A stretch of DNA of 38,459 nucleotides from Mnemiopsis leidyi (GCA_000226015.1 JH155942.1:94209-132667); one strand, 5' to 3'. Positions 1 to 36,371 are shown, counted from the first letter of the stretch. The notes: generated from the letters alone by a model not told the origin. Program-made: numbers and translations.

Positions 1-720
1 ATAAACTGTAATCACAAAATACAATAATACAATAAACAGAAAATACAAAATACAAACTCACGTAAAAGAATAACACACTACTAAACTAGAAACTACTAAC
101 TACTACCAAGGACTACTACTACTGAACTAAAGTAAACACGAACTAACTGAACTAACTAACAGGGTGAAACTCTACTCTGACTCTAAACTCAATGTGAATG
201 TGTGTGTGATTCAATTATTAAATAAATCTTACTGTGCAAATATAATACATGACATAAATTGGTAATACAAAATTGTCTCTTCAAAATATAAATTACAATG
301 TATAAAAACTTCGTCATTCGTGACTTTAAACTTGAACATCAATGTGGTGAAACTTTACATCATTTTGGTGTAAGTGAAACTCACTCTAAAGTAAGTGTCG
401 TAACTGGTAATTCTGTACTCGTAGATTCTTCAACTTCCGTACAGCTATCTCTCACTCAAACTGTTCCTTTGTCCCGCGGACTTGTAAACCCGTTCCCACA
501 ACTTTACAACTACAACCCAAACCAAAATCTCCAACAGCAAATTCCAACTGAACCTGAACACACAACAACTACAGTATCAGTAAACACAAGTAAACAAATC
601 TAAGAAAGAAAGACTACTCCTAACTAAATACATAAACTTCCTAACTAACTAATACTCTCAAACACATCGATCGGATTCCTAAATTACCAAAGTCATCAAA
701 TAATAAATTTAGCCTAAATT
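1..720. other. A/C-rich, G-poor block with one unassigned ORF
   Basis: The + strand here is strikingly poor in G and rich in A, C and ACTA/AACT words (for example at 90-165). It holds one ORF of 101 codons at 298-603, whose C-terminal half is rich in N, P, Q and T. I do not recognise the protein. Such strand bias and simple-sequence coding are seen in retroelement remnants, but no LTR, primer-binding site or pol motif is visible, so this is only a description. The ORF could equally be a chance reading frame. Confidence 0.25.
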
Positions 721-1720
721 ACTTACCACTAGGACCTGCCTCTGCTATCCCCTGTGGTTCTTCTCTTTCTTTATTTCTGCTAGATTCTGCCTCCTGTCTA
801 TACCCTGACTAAGGCTCCATCTTTTGCAGTACTTTCTTTCTTCTTCTCCGATCTCCTAGCGCAGTCAGTTCTTCATGTCATTGCTACAAGGTGGATCGAA
901 ACTATAATTTAGTTGTTGTGATATCAAGGTCAATATACAATATACAATCATTATTCATCTTAACTCAGATATCAAACTATCACTTTACAATTACAATACA
1001 ATCTGATAAGGTCGTACATAAAGTCATAAGGCAATTCATCAATATTATTTTTTAAAAACATACCCACACACATATTTGGAGGGATGGGTCAAGGCTCGAC
1101 AAAGCAGGTCATAGTGATTTATTTGATGGTTAACTTGGGTTTAAGTTTTAGGTCTTTGTAGTACAAGTAATGTTTAAGTAACTCGAGTTTATGTTAACCT
1201 GCCCTAGGTTGATTCAATCATATGCAAATTGCTATGGGGGCTATTATAATTGTAGCCAGGTAATGGACACGCTTACTTTGTGCTTCTCAATGCCCTTGTT
1301 TACTACTGTTAACTAGCCAGTAGCCCCGAGTCTATTTGGCGTTCGATAGATTGCTTCAAAGCCAGCCTTTAAGATGAATTGTTTATTATTTATCTAATTA
1401 CCTGACTTGGAAGTCATGGAAAGGGTTTTCCTCGATAATCCACCAATTCAAATAGCTTTGGAGTATGTTAACCTCAAAGAATCAACAAAGCAAAAGCCAA
1501 AAAGTTCAATGATTGCCTGAAAATAGGTTAAAAATGAACATCACAAATCGGAGCCATTTAAGCTGCTATTGATTAGTGTCTTTTTTGTAACATTGAAGAT
1601 GCTTATATATCTTAACTGCATGATCAGATAATTGTTAGTATGAGTCACACAAGAAAGTGAGTTCAACATGTTTTTGTTATTCTCTTCTTTACTCAAGTGA
1701 TTTTAATAGGAATTCATTTA
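721..1720. other. Intergenic region, nothing identified
   Basis: No ORF of note and no recognised RNA gene. An octamer ATGCAAAT occurs near 1223. On the minus strand a donor-like GTAAGT lies near 720-725, but the sequence upstream of it has stops in every frame, so no coding exon is supported. Confidence 0.4.
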
Positions 1721-1724
1721 TAAA

Positions 1725-2065
1725 CAGTCATTCCCCGATTTACTGGGCTTTTCGGGGGAAAGCAAAAATACACGGTAAATTGGGCAGTTGCCTAATGTTG
1801 CAGGTCTAGCCAATATGGTTAGAAGGGCCCCCAAGTGGCGCCCCTGATATAAGGGCTTTCTGGGAGCAACTTGTGTAAATATGACCGAAAAATTTAAATA
1901 AATAGTGAAGTTAGTGAACCAAACACACGATTTTGCTAGTGGTGCAATTAATCTTGCAAAATTGTCCTATATTTTTATGGCGATTTGGTGCCCCCTAATG
2001 ACGGCATCCCCTGGCGTAGCCGGGGCTGCCGGGGCATCGTTTCGACACTGAAATCGGGGGACTCT
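1725..2065. mobile_element. Pogo/Tigger-like MITE, copy A (degenerate)
   Basis: The left end reads CAGTCATTCCCCGATTTAC. The right end, read on the other strand, is CAGAGTCCCCCGATTTCAG. These are imperfect inverted ends of one small non-coding element of about 341 bp, followed by TA on the right. The left flank is TAAA rather than a clean TA. Ends starting CAG and a TA target fit pogo/Tigger-type elements, but no transposase is present. It is clearly the same family as the copy at 2540-2700. Confidence 0.5.
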
Positions 2066-2539
2066 GTAAATCAGGGGAGCGCCATTTGGGGCCGAAAGCG
2101 GGTTTAAATTGTCTCCTATAAGTGTATATACCATCTTATGTGTCTATTTAATACCTTTTTGTCATTGGAACAATGTTAACTAAGTAAAAAGTGTTAGTCC
2201 AATTGTATTACATAGTTTTGACAACAAAATTTAACATCTGCCTTGGAAATACTGGAGTTTGTACTAGGTCTATTGTTCCAGAGCTTAGTATGATACCTTA
2301 TTTTACATATAGTGTATCACATGGCACCACTCTTTTTCTTTCTCGCCATCACATCACATCCTTGCATCCTTGCGTCAACTTGCAGAATGCAGGGGATCAC
2401 ATATAAATTACCACTGCACACTACAACATGAAACGATCCGACAACCCTATTCCTGGCAAATCACCCTCCTGTAAGCACAAGCGACTCCACAGACACCCTA
2501 CACTTTGCCTCCATCATCAACCGACTGAAGAGAAGAGTA

Positions 2540-2700
2540 CAGTCATCCCCTGATTTACCAGGCTTTTCGGGGGAAAGCAAAAATGCACGGTAAACAAAAT
2601 TTGACAACAAAATTTAACAGTTTCCTTGGAAATAAAATAAATTTCGGGGGAAAGGAATGAGGCCCGGTAAATCGGGGCCCGGTAAATCGGGGGATGACTG
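2540..2700. mobile_element. Pogo/Tigger-like MITE, copy B (161 bp, intact ends)
   Basis: The left end CAGTCATCCCCTGATTTACC and the right end, read in reverse as CAGTCATCCCCCGATTTACC, form terminal inverted repeats of about 25 bp. Both sides are flanked by TA (2538-2539 and 2701-2702), the target duplication of Tc1/mariner and pogo superfamily elements. Inside are the words GGGGGAAAGCAAAAATGCACGG and, near the right end, two tandem CCCGGTAAATCGGG units. It has no coding capacity and would need a transposase supplied elsewhere. Confidence 0.7.
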
Positions 2701-2874
2701 TACTAAGTTCCTCTAAGCAGATGTCCAATCGAAGATTTTTCAGACATTTAACCGATTAATTCTACACTTTTTGTTGGCAGTTTTCAGAATTCAGAATTTC
2801 AGTATCAGTGTACAGTGTTAATGTCATAATCATATATTTTATTCTTACCTCAATAAACGTGTTTTAAATTTCCA

Positions 2875-2994
2875 TTGCAGCAAAATTTAAAAAAAAAGTT
2901 CAAACAAATTTTTAGCTCAAATTCCGGGTAAAATTTTGGGGGAAAGAAATGGGACGATCCGGTAAATCTGGGCCCGTAAATCGGGGGATGACTG
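2875..2994. mobile_element. Pogo/Tigger-like MITE, copy C (right part only)
   Basis: The sequence ends GTAAATCGGGGGATGACTG followed by TA at 2995-2996, matching the right end of copy B. The preceding GGGGGAAAGAAATGGG and CCGGTAAATC words also match. No left inverted end could be found upstream, so this copy is truncated or its left end has decayed. Confidence 0.5.
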
Positions 2995-3140
2995 TATAAG
3001 GACATAGCACTTAAATTATTTATATAATAGTAGTGTTGAAAGTATTAAAAAATACCTTAATAGTAATATTCATGACAAAGATATTTTGAATTTAGATTAA
3101 CAATAAATCTTCAGTACTTCCATGGTTTTCCAGTAATCAA

Positions 3141-4574
3141 ATGGTGGAGGCTGTTGAACCCCTAGTCATTGACAGCTTGACAGATGTTAGATCCACAGAG
3201 GAAAAGAGAGGAAGTGTTATTTCAGATGCTCGTGTTGAGGTTCCAGCTGAATCCCCAACTAGCGATGGATATGAAACAGATCTCGAAATTGAAGAAGAAA
3301 AGACAAATTATGACACAACTGGTAGAGAAGTGTATGTTAATCAGTGTAAATCATTAAATATCATTCCAGTCAGCTACTTTTTACGCAATATGCAAACCAG
3401 TGAAATACAAATGTCCCATCATGGATTAGGACCTAAAGGTACCAAGGCTATTGCTCTAGCTTTGGTAAATAATACTACAGTTTTGAAGCTTAACTTAGCA
3501 GATAATGCTCTTGAGGCTGAGGGTGGCCTTTACATTGCAAATATGCTGAGAGAAAATTGTTACATCACTGTTCTTGATTTAAGTGAAAACAAGCTTGGTA
3601 CATCAGGAGCTAAAACGTTAGGGGACATGCTTCATATAAATGTTAACTTAAAAGAAGTTTACTTATCAGGGAACAATTTTACCGACAAAGACATTGAGCA
3701 TTTTTCGGAGGTAATGAAAGATTTCCGTTTAACTCATTTCGATTTAAGCCGCAACTGCATTGGAGAAAAAGGTGGGCTTCTTTTAGGTCCTGCTATTGCA
3801 GCTAATGAGAGCTTGGAGTACCTCAACCTGTCATGGAACAACATTAGAAGAAAAGGTGCAATTGCTGTTGCTAATGGTTTAAAGAACAACGTTATGTTGA
3901 AGCACATGAACCTATCATGGAATGGATTTGGTGACGAGGGAGCTGTTGCTATTGGGGAGGCTTTAAAGAATAATACAATTCTTACTTGGTTAGATGTGAG
4001 TCACAACAGAATTACTGCTGAGGGTATTAAATTCCTTGCAAAAGGAGTGGAAGGAAATGAGGGATTGAAATATTTTGGTGTAGCTCACAATCCAATCACT
4101 TCATCTGGTGCTTGTCAATTATTGGAAAGTTTCGGTAAAAACAGCAGTGCTGTAATTGAAACTGTTGATATAACAAATGTTAGAGTAAATGAAGATCTTT
4201 GGGCAGCTCTGAAAGAAGCCAAGCAAATACTAACCAGCCTCAAAGTTATCCATCAACCTTACATGGAGGGAAGAAAGAAGCCCAACCCAATTGCTTCACT
4301 GAAAGATTGGCTTGGACATAACAAACACTTTGAATTAGTTGAAGTTTTTAAGAGATTTGATGAGGAAGAATCAATGGAGGTTTCTAAAGAAGTTCTTATG
4401 GAGGCATTCCAACAAGCTCATCTGCCCTTCGACAAAACCAATATGGAGATGTTGATTGATCAGCTAGATGGAGAGGGTAAAGAGAGTGTCAATTACACAA
4501 CTCTTGTAGACTGTGATCAAGTAAAATGGTTGGACGAATGTCTTGTCAGGTATAACACTTCTAAAAAGGAATAA
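3141..4574 (+). CDS. LRRC74A: LRRC74A-like leucine-rich-repeat protein with C-terminal EF-hand-like region
   Basis: This 477-residue protein is read in a single exon. An acidic N-terminal tail (about 1-60, including ETDLEIEEEK) leads into the conserved TGREVY...IPVSYFLRNM...HHGLGPKG stretch (about 60-99) that I recognise from the LRRC74A family. It is followed by eight or so ribonuclease-inhibitor-type leucine-rich repeats of about 28 residues (LNLSWNNIRRKGAIAVANGL and LDVSHNRITAEGIKFLAKGV are clear examples), up to about residue 350. The last 80 residues (FELVEVFKRFDEEESMEV..., then IDQLDGEGKESV) look like two degenerate EF-hands with incomplete calcium ligands. The repeats suggest a protein-binding scaffold; the molecular role is not established. 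An acceptor-like TTTTCCAG at 3125-3132 just before the ATG suggests a 5' UTR intron or a trans-splice site. AATAAA overlaps the stop codon (4570-4575). DNAH12 begins 430 bp downstream on the same strand. Confidence 0.88.
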   Translation: MVEAVEPLVIDSLTDVRSTEEKRGSVISDARVEVPAESPTSDGYETDLEIEEEKTNYDTTGREVYVNQCKSLNIIPVSYFLRNMQTSEIQMSHHGLGPKGTKAIALALVNNTTVLKLNLADNALEAEGGLYIANMLRENCYITVLDLSENKLGTSGAKTLGDMLHINVNLKEVYLSGNNFTDKDIEHFSEVMKDFRLTHFDLSRNCIGEKGGLLLGPAIAANESLEYLNLSWNNIRRKGAIAVANGLKNNVMLKHMNLSWNGFGDEGAVAIGEALKNNTILTWLDVSHNRITAEGIKFLAKGVEGNEGLKYFGVAHNPITSSGACQLLESFGKNSSAVIETVDITNVRVNEDLWAALKEAKQILTSLKVIHQPYMEGRKKPNPIASLKDWLGHNKHFELVEVFKRFDEEESMEVSKEVLMEAFQQAHLPFDKTNMEMLIDQLDGEGKESVNYTTLVDCDQVKWLDECLVRYNTSKKE

Positions 4575-5004
4575 AATCATGTCTTTTAATATGCCTTTAA
4601 AATTGCTATTTATAAGTTCTATACAGAGGACAGTAAGAAGGAATCTAAGATTAAAGATTCAGTTTGCCTCATAATTTATTTTGTAAGATTGATTATGGAT
4701 TTTAGCCAAAAGTAAAATATTTATTTTCTCAATTATGTTTACTATAACTGAAGATAATCATATTGAATTGTAATTATTTGTATATAAAAGATTTTAACAG
4801 ACACCTTTAATCGGTTCTTAGTTGCTTTCACTACTTGACAAACATGTCATGTTCGATACAATATTCATTCTACATGATGTACTGATCTAGCTTCTAAACT
4901 TGAGCAGCCCTGCTATGTGTTAAAAAATCAAAAGACCTATTTGCATTATAAATCTGACTAATCTAACAAACTTTTACCTCAAATAGACATGTGAAGATCA
5001 GACC
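4575..5004. other. Short intergenic spacer between LRRC74A and DNAH12
   Basis: This AT-rich 430-bp spacer must hold the 3' UTR of the first gene and the start of the second. CTTTTACCTCAAATAG at about 4971-4986 resembles a 3' splice site 18 bp before the DNAH12 ATG. No X-box, TATA box or CpG-rich promoter was found. Confidence 0.4.
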
Positions 5005-30516
<25,512 letters not shown>

Positions 30517-32385
30517 AACAGCCACAAAGCGGCTGCCGCTATAAATCTGGCTTCGTTAAAGTTAAGTGAGAAGAGTTCTTTGAATCAGAATGTGGTCAAG
30601 AGTTAGGACATCTTTTATTAACCGACGTCGTGGTGATAACGATTTTCGTGTGAGGAAAGAGATTTTACAAGACTTTAACATGTCAAGACACTGATTTCGA
30701 GGATATTGAGAATTACATATGTATTGTTTTCTCACCAATATTATTATTATGATCATCAGTGTTGGTTAAATTCTTTCAATTGAGCTAAAATTAGATTATG
30801 TAAATCTTATTTTCTAGGAAAAATGCTACATCAAGATGTGTTGTATCTCAAAAATTTAGTTTTTTAAATGCATGTTGCGAACAGCTCAAACTAGCCGTAT
30901 TTAGGTTTAGAAGAAGAGACTAAAAGTAAAGAAGTACAGACAGCAGACATTTCGACTGCGTTTTCGTGGCCTGAAATTTTTTCTTTTAGTTTTAAGTGTA
31001 AGTTTTCTTTGTAAATACACGAGTTTCTATGATCAGAACATGTAATATTAAACCACTGTTCATAAACTTCAGATGTACAAACGTTTCTATAACTTGTATA
31101 GTGAAGGTGGTCAATTTTACTTTGTCAGCCAATTGAAATGGCGGTGAAAAGATAATTTTGATCTATTTTATGACTTTAAAAAATTTAGCAAACAAGATTC
31201 TGTATCGAACTCATTAACTCCTACTCCATAGCCCTAGCAAGCTTTAATGTTAACTTCGCAAATTAAGTCCAAATTAACTTTTTGGATTGTCACGTGCCTT
31301 TCTAATCACTTTGCTCCGAATTCTAATAAGAGGGATTTTAAAAATTTTCTCAGTCTTATTCTTGCTGGCGTAAGTCTGCGTTGAGCGTTTTGTATCAAGA
31401 TAACTCTAACTGAGCTCTCAACATTTGCATTGAAATTTGTTGATACTGATAGACTGCCCTTGATAAACTGTCCTTGATAGACTGCCCTTGATACCGGTGC
31501 CTTAGGTTTCTGCTAGTGTTTTTGATAGACCATGCTGTTCTATGCGAAGACCAAATCCTTTATCCTTTATGCAACCGTTTCAATCATGGACCGCTATGTT
31601 GAATAATTATAAAGAGTTAAAGACGTCAAAATTCCAAGTAACTAGAAAAAGTCGTGAATTTCTTCTATCTCGTGAAAGCGTTTTTTATTGAGTTATTGGT
31701 CATTTGGTCAATCGTTGTCTTACGATGGACAAAATGTCCAACTTCTATCCAATACTTCTGACGTCGATTCGACTCAAAATTCAAGACTTTTCATTATATT
31801 ATTATTACGTCTACTTCATTCATTTTATCCAATACATTATGTCTTCGCTGTCACGCTATGACGCTATCTACGCTCTAGAAGTAGGACTAGAATTAGATAT
31901 TTAATTTTAAAAGCATTAAACGTATCGATAACCCACTTTCCAACACCTTAAGGATCTATTATAAAGGTAGCTTAATCTGAACAGAAGGAACAGCGGTTAC
32001 TGTGATCATGCGTCACACGATGTCCAATTGCCGATGATCATTATCATAGCACTCGTGACTCGAGACACTTATTACTGGCATAAATCAACTTTAAGCGCAT
32101 TAGCAATTAGCAGCACGGGTTTTAGGGTTAATCGTTAAATCAATCATCTGTCTTTAGACTTAAGTACTTAAGTTTAGTTTTAGTTTTAGTTTTTAGACTT
32201 TAGTTGCTACTGACTCTGTTTTGTATACAACCAATATAACAATTGGGTATCGCCCTTAACATTCCACTCTGCTGTTTGTCAATTATATTTATAGCATAAG
32301 CACTGCAATTATAATTTTGACAGCACGTGTTGCAAACGAAACTCAATCACCATTGGTTTGAGGTAATATAAGTAGTTACAGTTTT
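30517..32385. other. Intergenic region after DNAH12
   Basis: AT-rich, with no supported gene. ATTAAA at 31047-31052 is one possible polyadenylation signal for DNAH12; no canonical AATAAA is obvious close to the stop. A small 14-15 bp repeat (TTGATAGACTGCCC) lies at 31446-31493 and TTTAG-rich simple sequence at 32170-32210. Confidence 0.5.
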
Positions 32386-32429
32386 ATGAGTATAGATATA
32401 ATGTCAAAAGGGGCATATAAATATAATAG

Positions 32430-33130
32430 TTTGGTGTGCGGGGCAATTGGCGCCAATGGATCCACTCAATGGAACTATTATGGCTGTTCCATTGGCACCA
32501 ATGGCGATGAGATCAGTGTTACCGGGCGCTGCGCGGCTCTCTCTGATACGTTTAGCAAAGCAACAATTAGCCTGAGGTCCCCAGGCAAGGTCAGTGGTGC
32601 CAATGGTGGTCGGGGTCCCAAACCGAATCGCCAATGGCGCCACGCCGCCACGGCCAATGGTTGTGTTTCATTGACGCCAATGGCGATCGCCATTGCGACC
32701 ATTGAATCCATTATATCGGATCCAATGGAACAACTCGATGGCGATGCCTTTTTCACGATCACTCAGCGTGCAAATGGATCATTTGGAATTCCAATTTGGA
32801 ATAGATGCCATTGTCGCAATTGGTGCAACTGTCGTTAATGGCTATAATCCGGCATAATTATGTCCTGGTAGTTATAGTGGTAGTGGTTATCGCAAATGTC
32901 GCCATTGGTAACATTGTCAGTACCATAATTGTCGCCATTGGTACCATTGTCGCCATCGCAATTCCAAATGATTCATTCACGCTGAGTGGTGATCGTGAAA
33001 AAGATATCGCCATCGAGTGGTTCCATTGGATTCATTTTAATGGGAACAATGGTCGCCAATGGCGATCGCCATTGGTGCCAGTGGAACACAGCCATGCACA
33101 TGGAACATCCATTGGCGTCAATGGCAATAC
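32430..33130. repeat. Palindromic module saturated with CCAAT/ATTGG and GCGATCGC
   Basis: CCAATGG, CCATTGG or ATTGGCGCCAAT-type words occur more than a dozen times on both strands. The core is a long imperfect inverted repeat: the arm at about 32652-32793 (CGATGGCGATGCCTTTTTCACGA) is matched in reverse by about 32960-33103 (TCGTGAAAAAGATATCGCCA), and both arms contain GGCGATCGCC. The spacer is about 165 bp. ORFs of 79-150 codons on both strands follow from the GC-richer, palindromic sequence and encode nothing recognisable. A degenerate foldback element or a multi-CCAAT regulatory block are both possible. Confidence 0.6.
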
Positions 33131-33416
33131 ATTTCCCGGAATGGTTTCAATTTTCATTATAGTTATTATAGTTATACCAACCACCGATAAATAATCGAGC
33201 TTTAATTGAAAATCTTACCATTTTTTCTGTCTTCGTGCTTTCTTCATTTTGCAAAGTAAAATCCAAAGAAATGGTTTAACTCTACTTTAAGTAGTTGTCG
33301 TGAAAAGGGGTAGGATTGTGCAGATCAGCACTGTTTGCAGTTTGCATCAGTTGTTACAGTGTAACTGACACTGCAACTGGAAGTTGGCAAATCGCGGAGT
33401 GCCCAATTCATGATTA

Positions 33417-33908
33417 GGGGTCGTTCACATATGACGTCATCATCTAGGGGGGAGGGGGTTTCCAAATGATGATGATTGATGACGAGGGGGGAGGGGGTTT
33501 GGCCAATGATGATGTCATTGTCATCAAAAGTTTTAGGATTTATAATTATAGGACTTTTTTGAAATTTTTTGATTTCTTTTGAAAATTTTTATCAGAATTT
33601 TTCAAAATCAGGAAGAAAATTTTCAAGTAAAATTTCTGATTCAGAAATCTGGTGAAATACTGTGTTTTCACTGAAATAGTATAAATGATAAAAATTTCAA
33701 AAATAACTGCAAATTAAAAGACCAAAAATCAAGTTTTTTGACATGAAGAAGGGGGTGGGGGGGGGTTCTGACTGTGATGATGTCATTACGTTAATTTACT
33801 TCTGACATTTAGGGGGGATTTTGTCATGATGATGAATGATGAATCATGATGACGCGGAGGGGGGTACAAATTACCGAAAATTTGCTGACGTCATATGTGA
33901 ACGACCCC
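33417..33908. mobile_element. 492-bp MITE with perfect inverted ends and TTA duplication (PIF/Harbinger-like)
   Basis: The ends GGGGTCGTTCACATATGACG(TCA) are perfect inverted repeats of 23 bp. TTA flanks both sides (33414-33416 and 33909-33911). A 3-bp TTA/TAA target duplication is typical of PIF/Harbinger elements. Subterminal ATGATGATG and GAGGGGGGAGGGGG stretches occur near both ends; the middle is AT-rich with no ORF. Perfect ends suggest recent insertion. The superfamily call rests only on the ends. Confidence 0.72.
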
Positions 33909-33911
33909 TTA

Positions 33912-34633
33912 TGGCATCCAAATCCAATTCCAAATTATCGAATTAGGCGATCAATATATAGATCAGCGTCTTCAAAACCCTTTTGATTTCATTTACGTGG
34001 ATATTTGACAGTGCAATGCCAATGTTCCAAACAAAATGAAATGTTTATGTAGCGCCTTCGCCTGAGAGTGAGACCAACTCCTAGCTGAAGCACATGAGCG
34101 GGCTCAATTCTCGTTAGTTTTCTACATGGTAATAGTATTAGTTATTGATTCGGACATGCGATTTTGAATTTTGGGTAGTGAATAGTCGGAATATCACTAT
34201 TATGTGCCATCGCTGTCGGTAGCTCGTAGAACTAGAACTTAGATGTTAGATTGAGAATAATAATATCATTAGATCCAGTATCACTATCACTATCCCTACA
34301 AGTTGCAAGTGCATCATTCAAATTGGTAAAACTTAAAGGGCCAGGGCATTAAAACTCTGATTGGCTCATTGTTACCTGCTCCGTGCTACGTGGCTGATCT
34401 CTCTACAAAGACTGTGAGTGTGGAGTTGTCAGACGTTGCCTGACCTGCTGCCGCAACGCAAGGCAACTGTGGAGGTCCCCAGGCAATACATGCTGATACT
34501 GATTCGGTTTTGGCAGTTTCAATTTCAGCTATAATTACTAATCGTACAACTATCACTAAATTAAATGCATATGCCATAAATTCAATTGATCATCGCTGAT
34601 TGCATAGCCATAATCAACAATTTTACACGGTAA
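33912..34633. other. Intergenic region, nothing identified
   Basis: No gene, RNA or clear repeat was found between the two elements. Confidence 0.4.
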
Positions 34634-35360
34634 ACGGACTGTACCGCGACACGGACTGTACCGCGACACGGACTGTACCGCGACAGATGTTGTCAGGTAG
34701 CTTTGTCACGGAACAGTCCGCTCAACAGACACTACCGCGACAGGGACTGAACCGCGACAGTTCTACCCTTTCTACCCTGAAGGACGTTTCTGGATCGGGA
34801 AGTTCGTCCGGGGACAAATGTTATTGTTGAGGATGACATGATTGCCAATGATATCTACTTTCCGTCCCTTCTTTTATACTTGTTCAGCTTGTGAACTTGT
34901 GTTCACGTGACCACCACTGACACTACTCATGAGTACATACCAGAGCTCACGTCACAGTGACTATAAACGTGTTCTCGTTTTTTCAATGAGTGAACATTCG
35001 AGAACATAACAAGGTCACGTCACGAGGACTTACAGCATGCTTGCACACTTTATGCGGTCATGCGATCCCTCAGTTAAGCAATACGGGCTCACGGTATGAG
35101 TCACAAGAAAAGCTCCCTTACTCAGTGAATCAATATATCGCAGAAATCAACCATTCAACTACCTTTATTAAATACAAGTACCAATCAGCAGTGAAATCAA
35201 TGCTGCTGACTTTAAATCTAATCAGAATTGAAATAGGAAAAATTTGTCGCGGTACAGTCCGCTCAACAGACACTACCGCGACAGGGACTGAACCGCGACA
35301 AGCCTAACAATTGTCGCTCAAAACCTGTCGCGGTACAGTCCGTGTCGCGGTACAGTCCGT
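34634..35360. mobile_element. 727-bp element with tandem 17-bp inverted ends (CCGCGAC family)
   Basis: The left end is three exact copies of ACGGACTGTACCGCGAC (34634, 34651, 34668). The right end is two exact inverted copies (35327, 35344). Subterminally, ACAGTCCGCTCAACAGACAC...ACCGCGACAGGGACTGAACCGCGACA occurs as direct copies at about 34708-34760 and 35250-35300. Between them is AT-rich sequence without a convincing gene. Ends built from tandem motifs suggest a transposase-binding array of a non-autonomous DNA element; its superfamily is not recognisable. Confidence 0.65.
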
Positions 35361-35870
35361 GAATCATTTTACACAGCTTTTAGATTTATTTATGCAGCCA
35401 TGATGGCGATGCATGACATGCAACAATATCTCAATCTGTTGTATTTCATTTTGATTTGGTGATTGTTTCCTATCTTTTTGAATATCTTTTTGCAATACTA
35501 TAATTTCTCGTGCCTTAGTTTAATTCAAAAAGCGATTGAAGGTGTTAAATTGTGTGCGTCACGTTTAGCTGGATGCAAGGTCTAATCTACACAAGTTTCG
35601 CGTTTTAATTATGCTCTGTAAATGTTTCTGGGAGCTGTGTGCACAGCTCTCTCTACGTTTCCCTTTATGACAATAAGGACTCAGGTAACCATGAGGCAAT
35701 GTAAATGTCACTATATCATAAGTGATAAGAGTACTACTACTAATATTACTTCTACTGTAAATCGGAACTATATTAAGTCCGTTCATGCTTTATTGCTGAT
35801 AATTTTGTCTTCCTCAATACATGTCCCTTTCCTGCATCAGAGTTTCCAATTCTTCGTTCTTTCTTTTGTC
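35361..35870. other. Intergenic region, nothing identified
   Basis: AT-rich sequence. A 108-codon ORF at 35622-35948 runs into the following tandem array and has no family features. Confidence 0.4.
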
Positions 35871-36290
35871 GGCCTTAGCTTCACTTTCAAAGTAACTAAA
35901 AACAACGATATTCATATAAGCTTTGAGCTGCACAAGAGTGGGCCTTAGCTAGCTTCACTTTCAAAGTATGTAATTAACAACAACGATATAAGCTTTGAGC
36001 TGCACAAGAGTGGGCCTTAGCTTCACTTTCAAAGTATGTAATTAAGTTTAACAACAACGATATAAGCTTTGAGCTGCACAAGAGTGGGCCTTAGCTACAC
36101 TTTCAAAGTATGTAATTAACAACAACGATAAAAGCTTTGAGCTGCACAAGAGTGGGCCTTAGCTTCACTTTCAAAGTATGTAATTAACAACACCGATATA
36201 AGCTTTGAGCTGCACAAGAGTGGGCCTTAGCTTCACTTTCAAAGTATGTAATTAACAACAACGATATAAGCTTTGAGCTGCACAAGAGTC
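35871..36290 (+). repeat. 68-74 bp tandem repeat, 6 copies
   Basis: Units begin GGCCTTAGCTTCACTTTCAA at 35871, 35941, 36013, 36087, 36155 and 36223 and end AGCTTTGAGCTGCACAAGAG. Unit lengths differ by small indels near GTATGTAATTAA. A decayed echo (CTTTGAGCTGCGAAAGTCGGG) lies at about 36575-36597. Confidence 0.92.
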
Positions 36291-36358
36291 GGGTATAACC
36301 GCCACATCATGCTGCCTGATGTAACCTGCAGCTTAGGCGAAAAACAGTAGTCCCATTA

Positions 36359-36371
36359 CCCCCCCCCCCCC
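36359..36371 (+). repeat. 13-bp C homopolymer
   Basis: An uninterrupted run of 13 C, a likely site of length error or polymorphism. Confidence 0.9.

Noticed and set aside
32386..33194. ORFs of 79-150 codons on both strands
   Set aside because: They arise from palindromic GC-richer repeats; the products are repeats of the same words and not a known protein.
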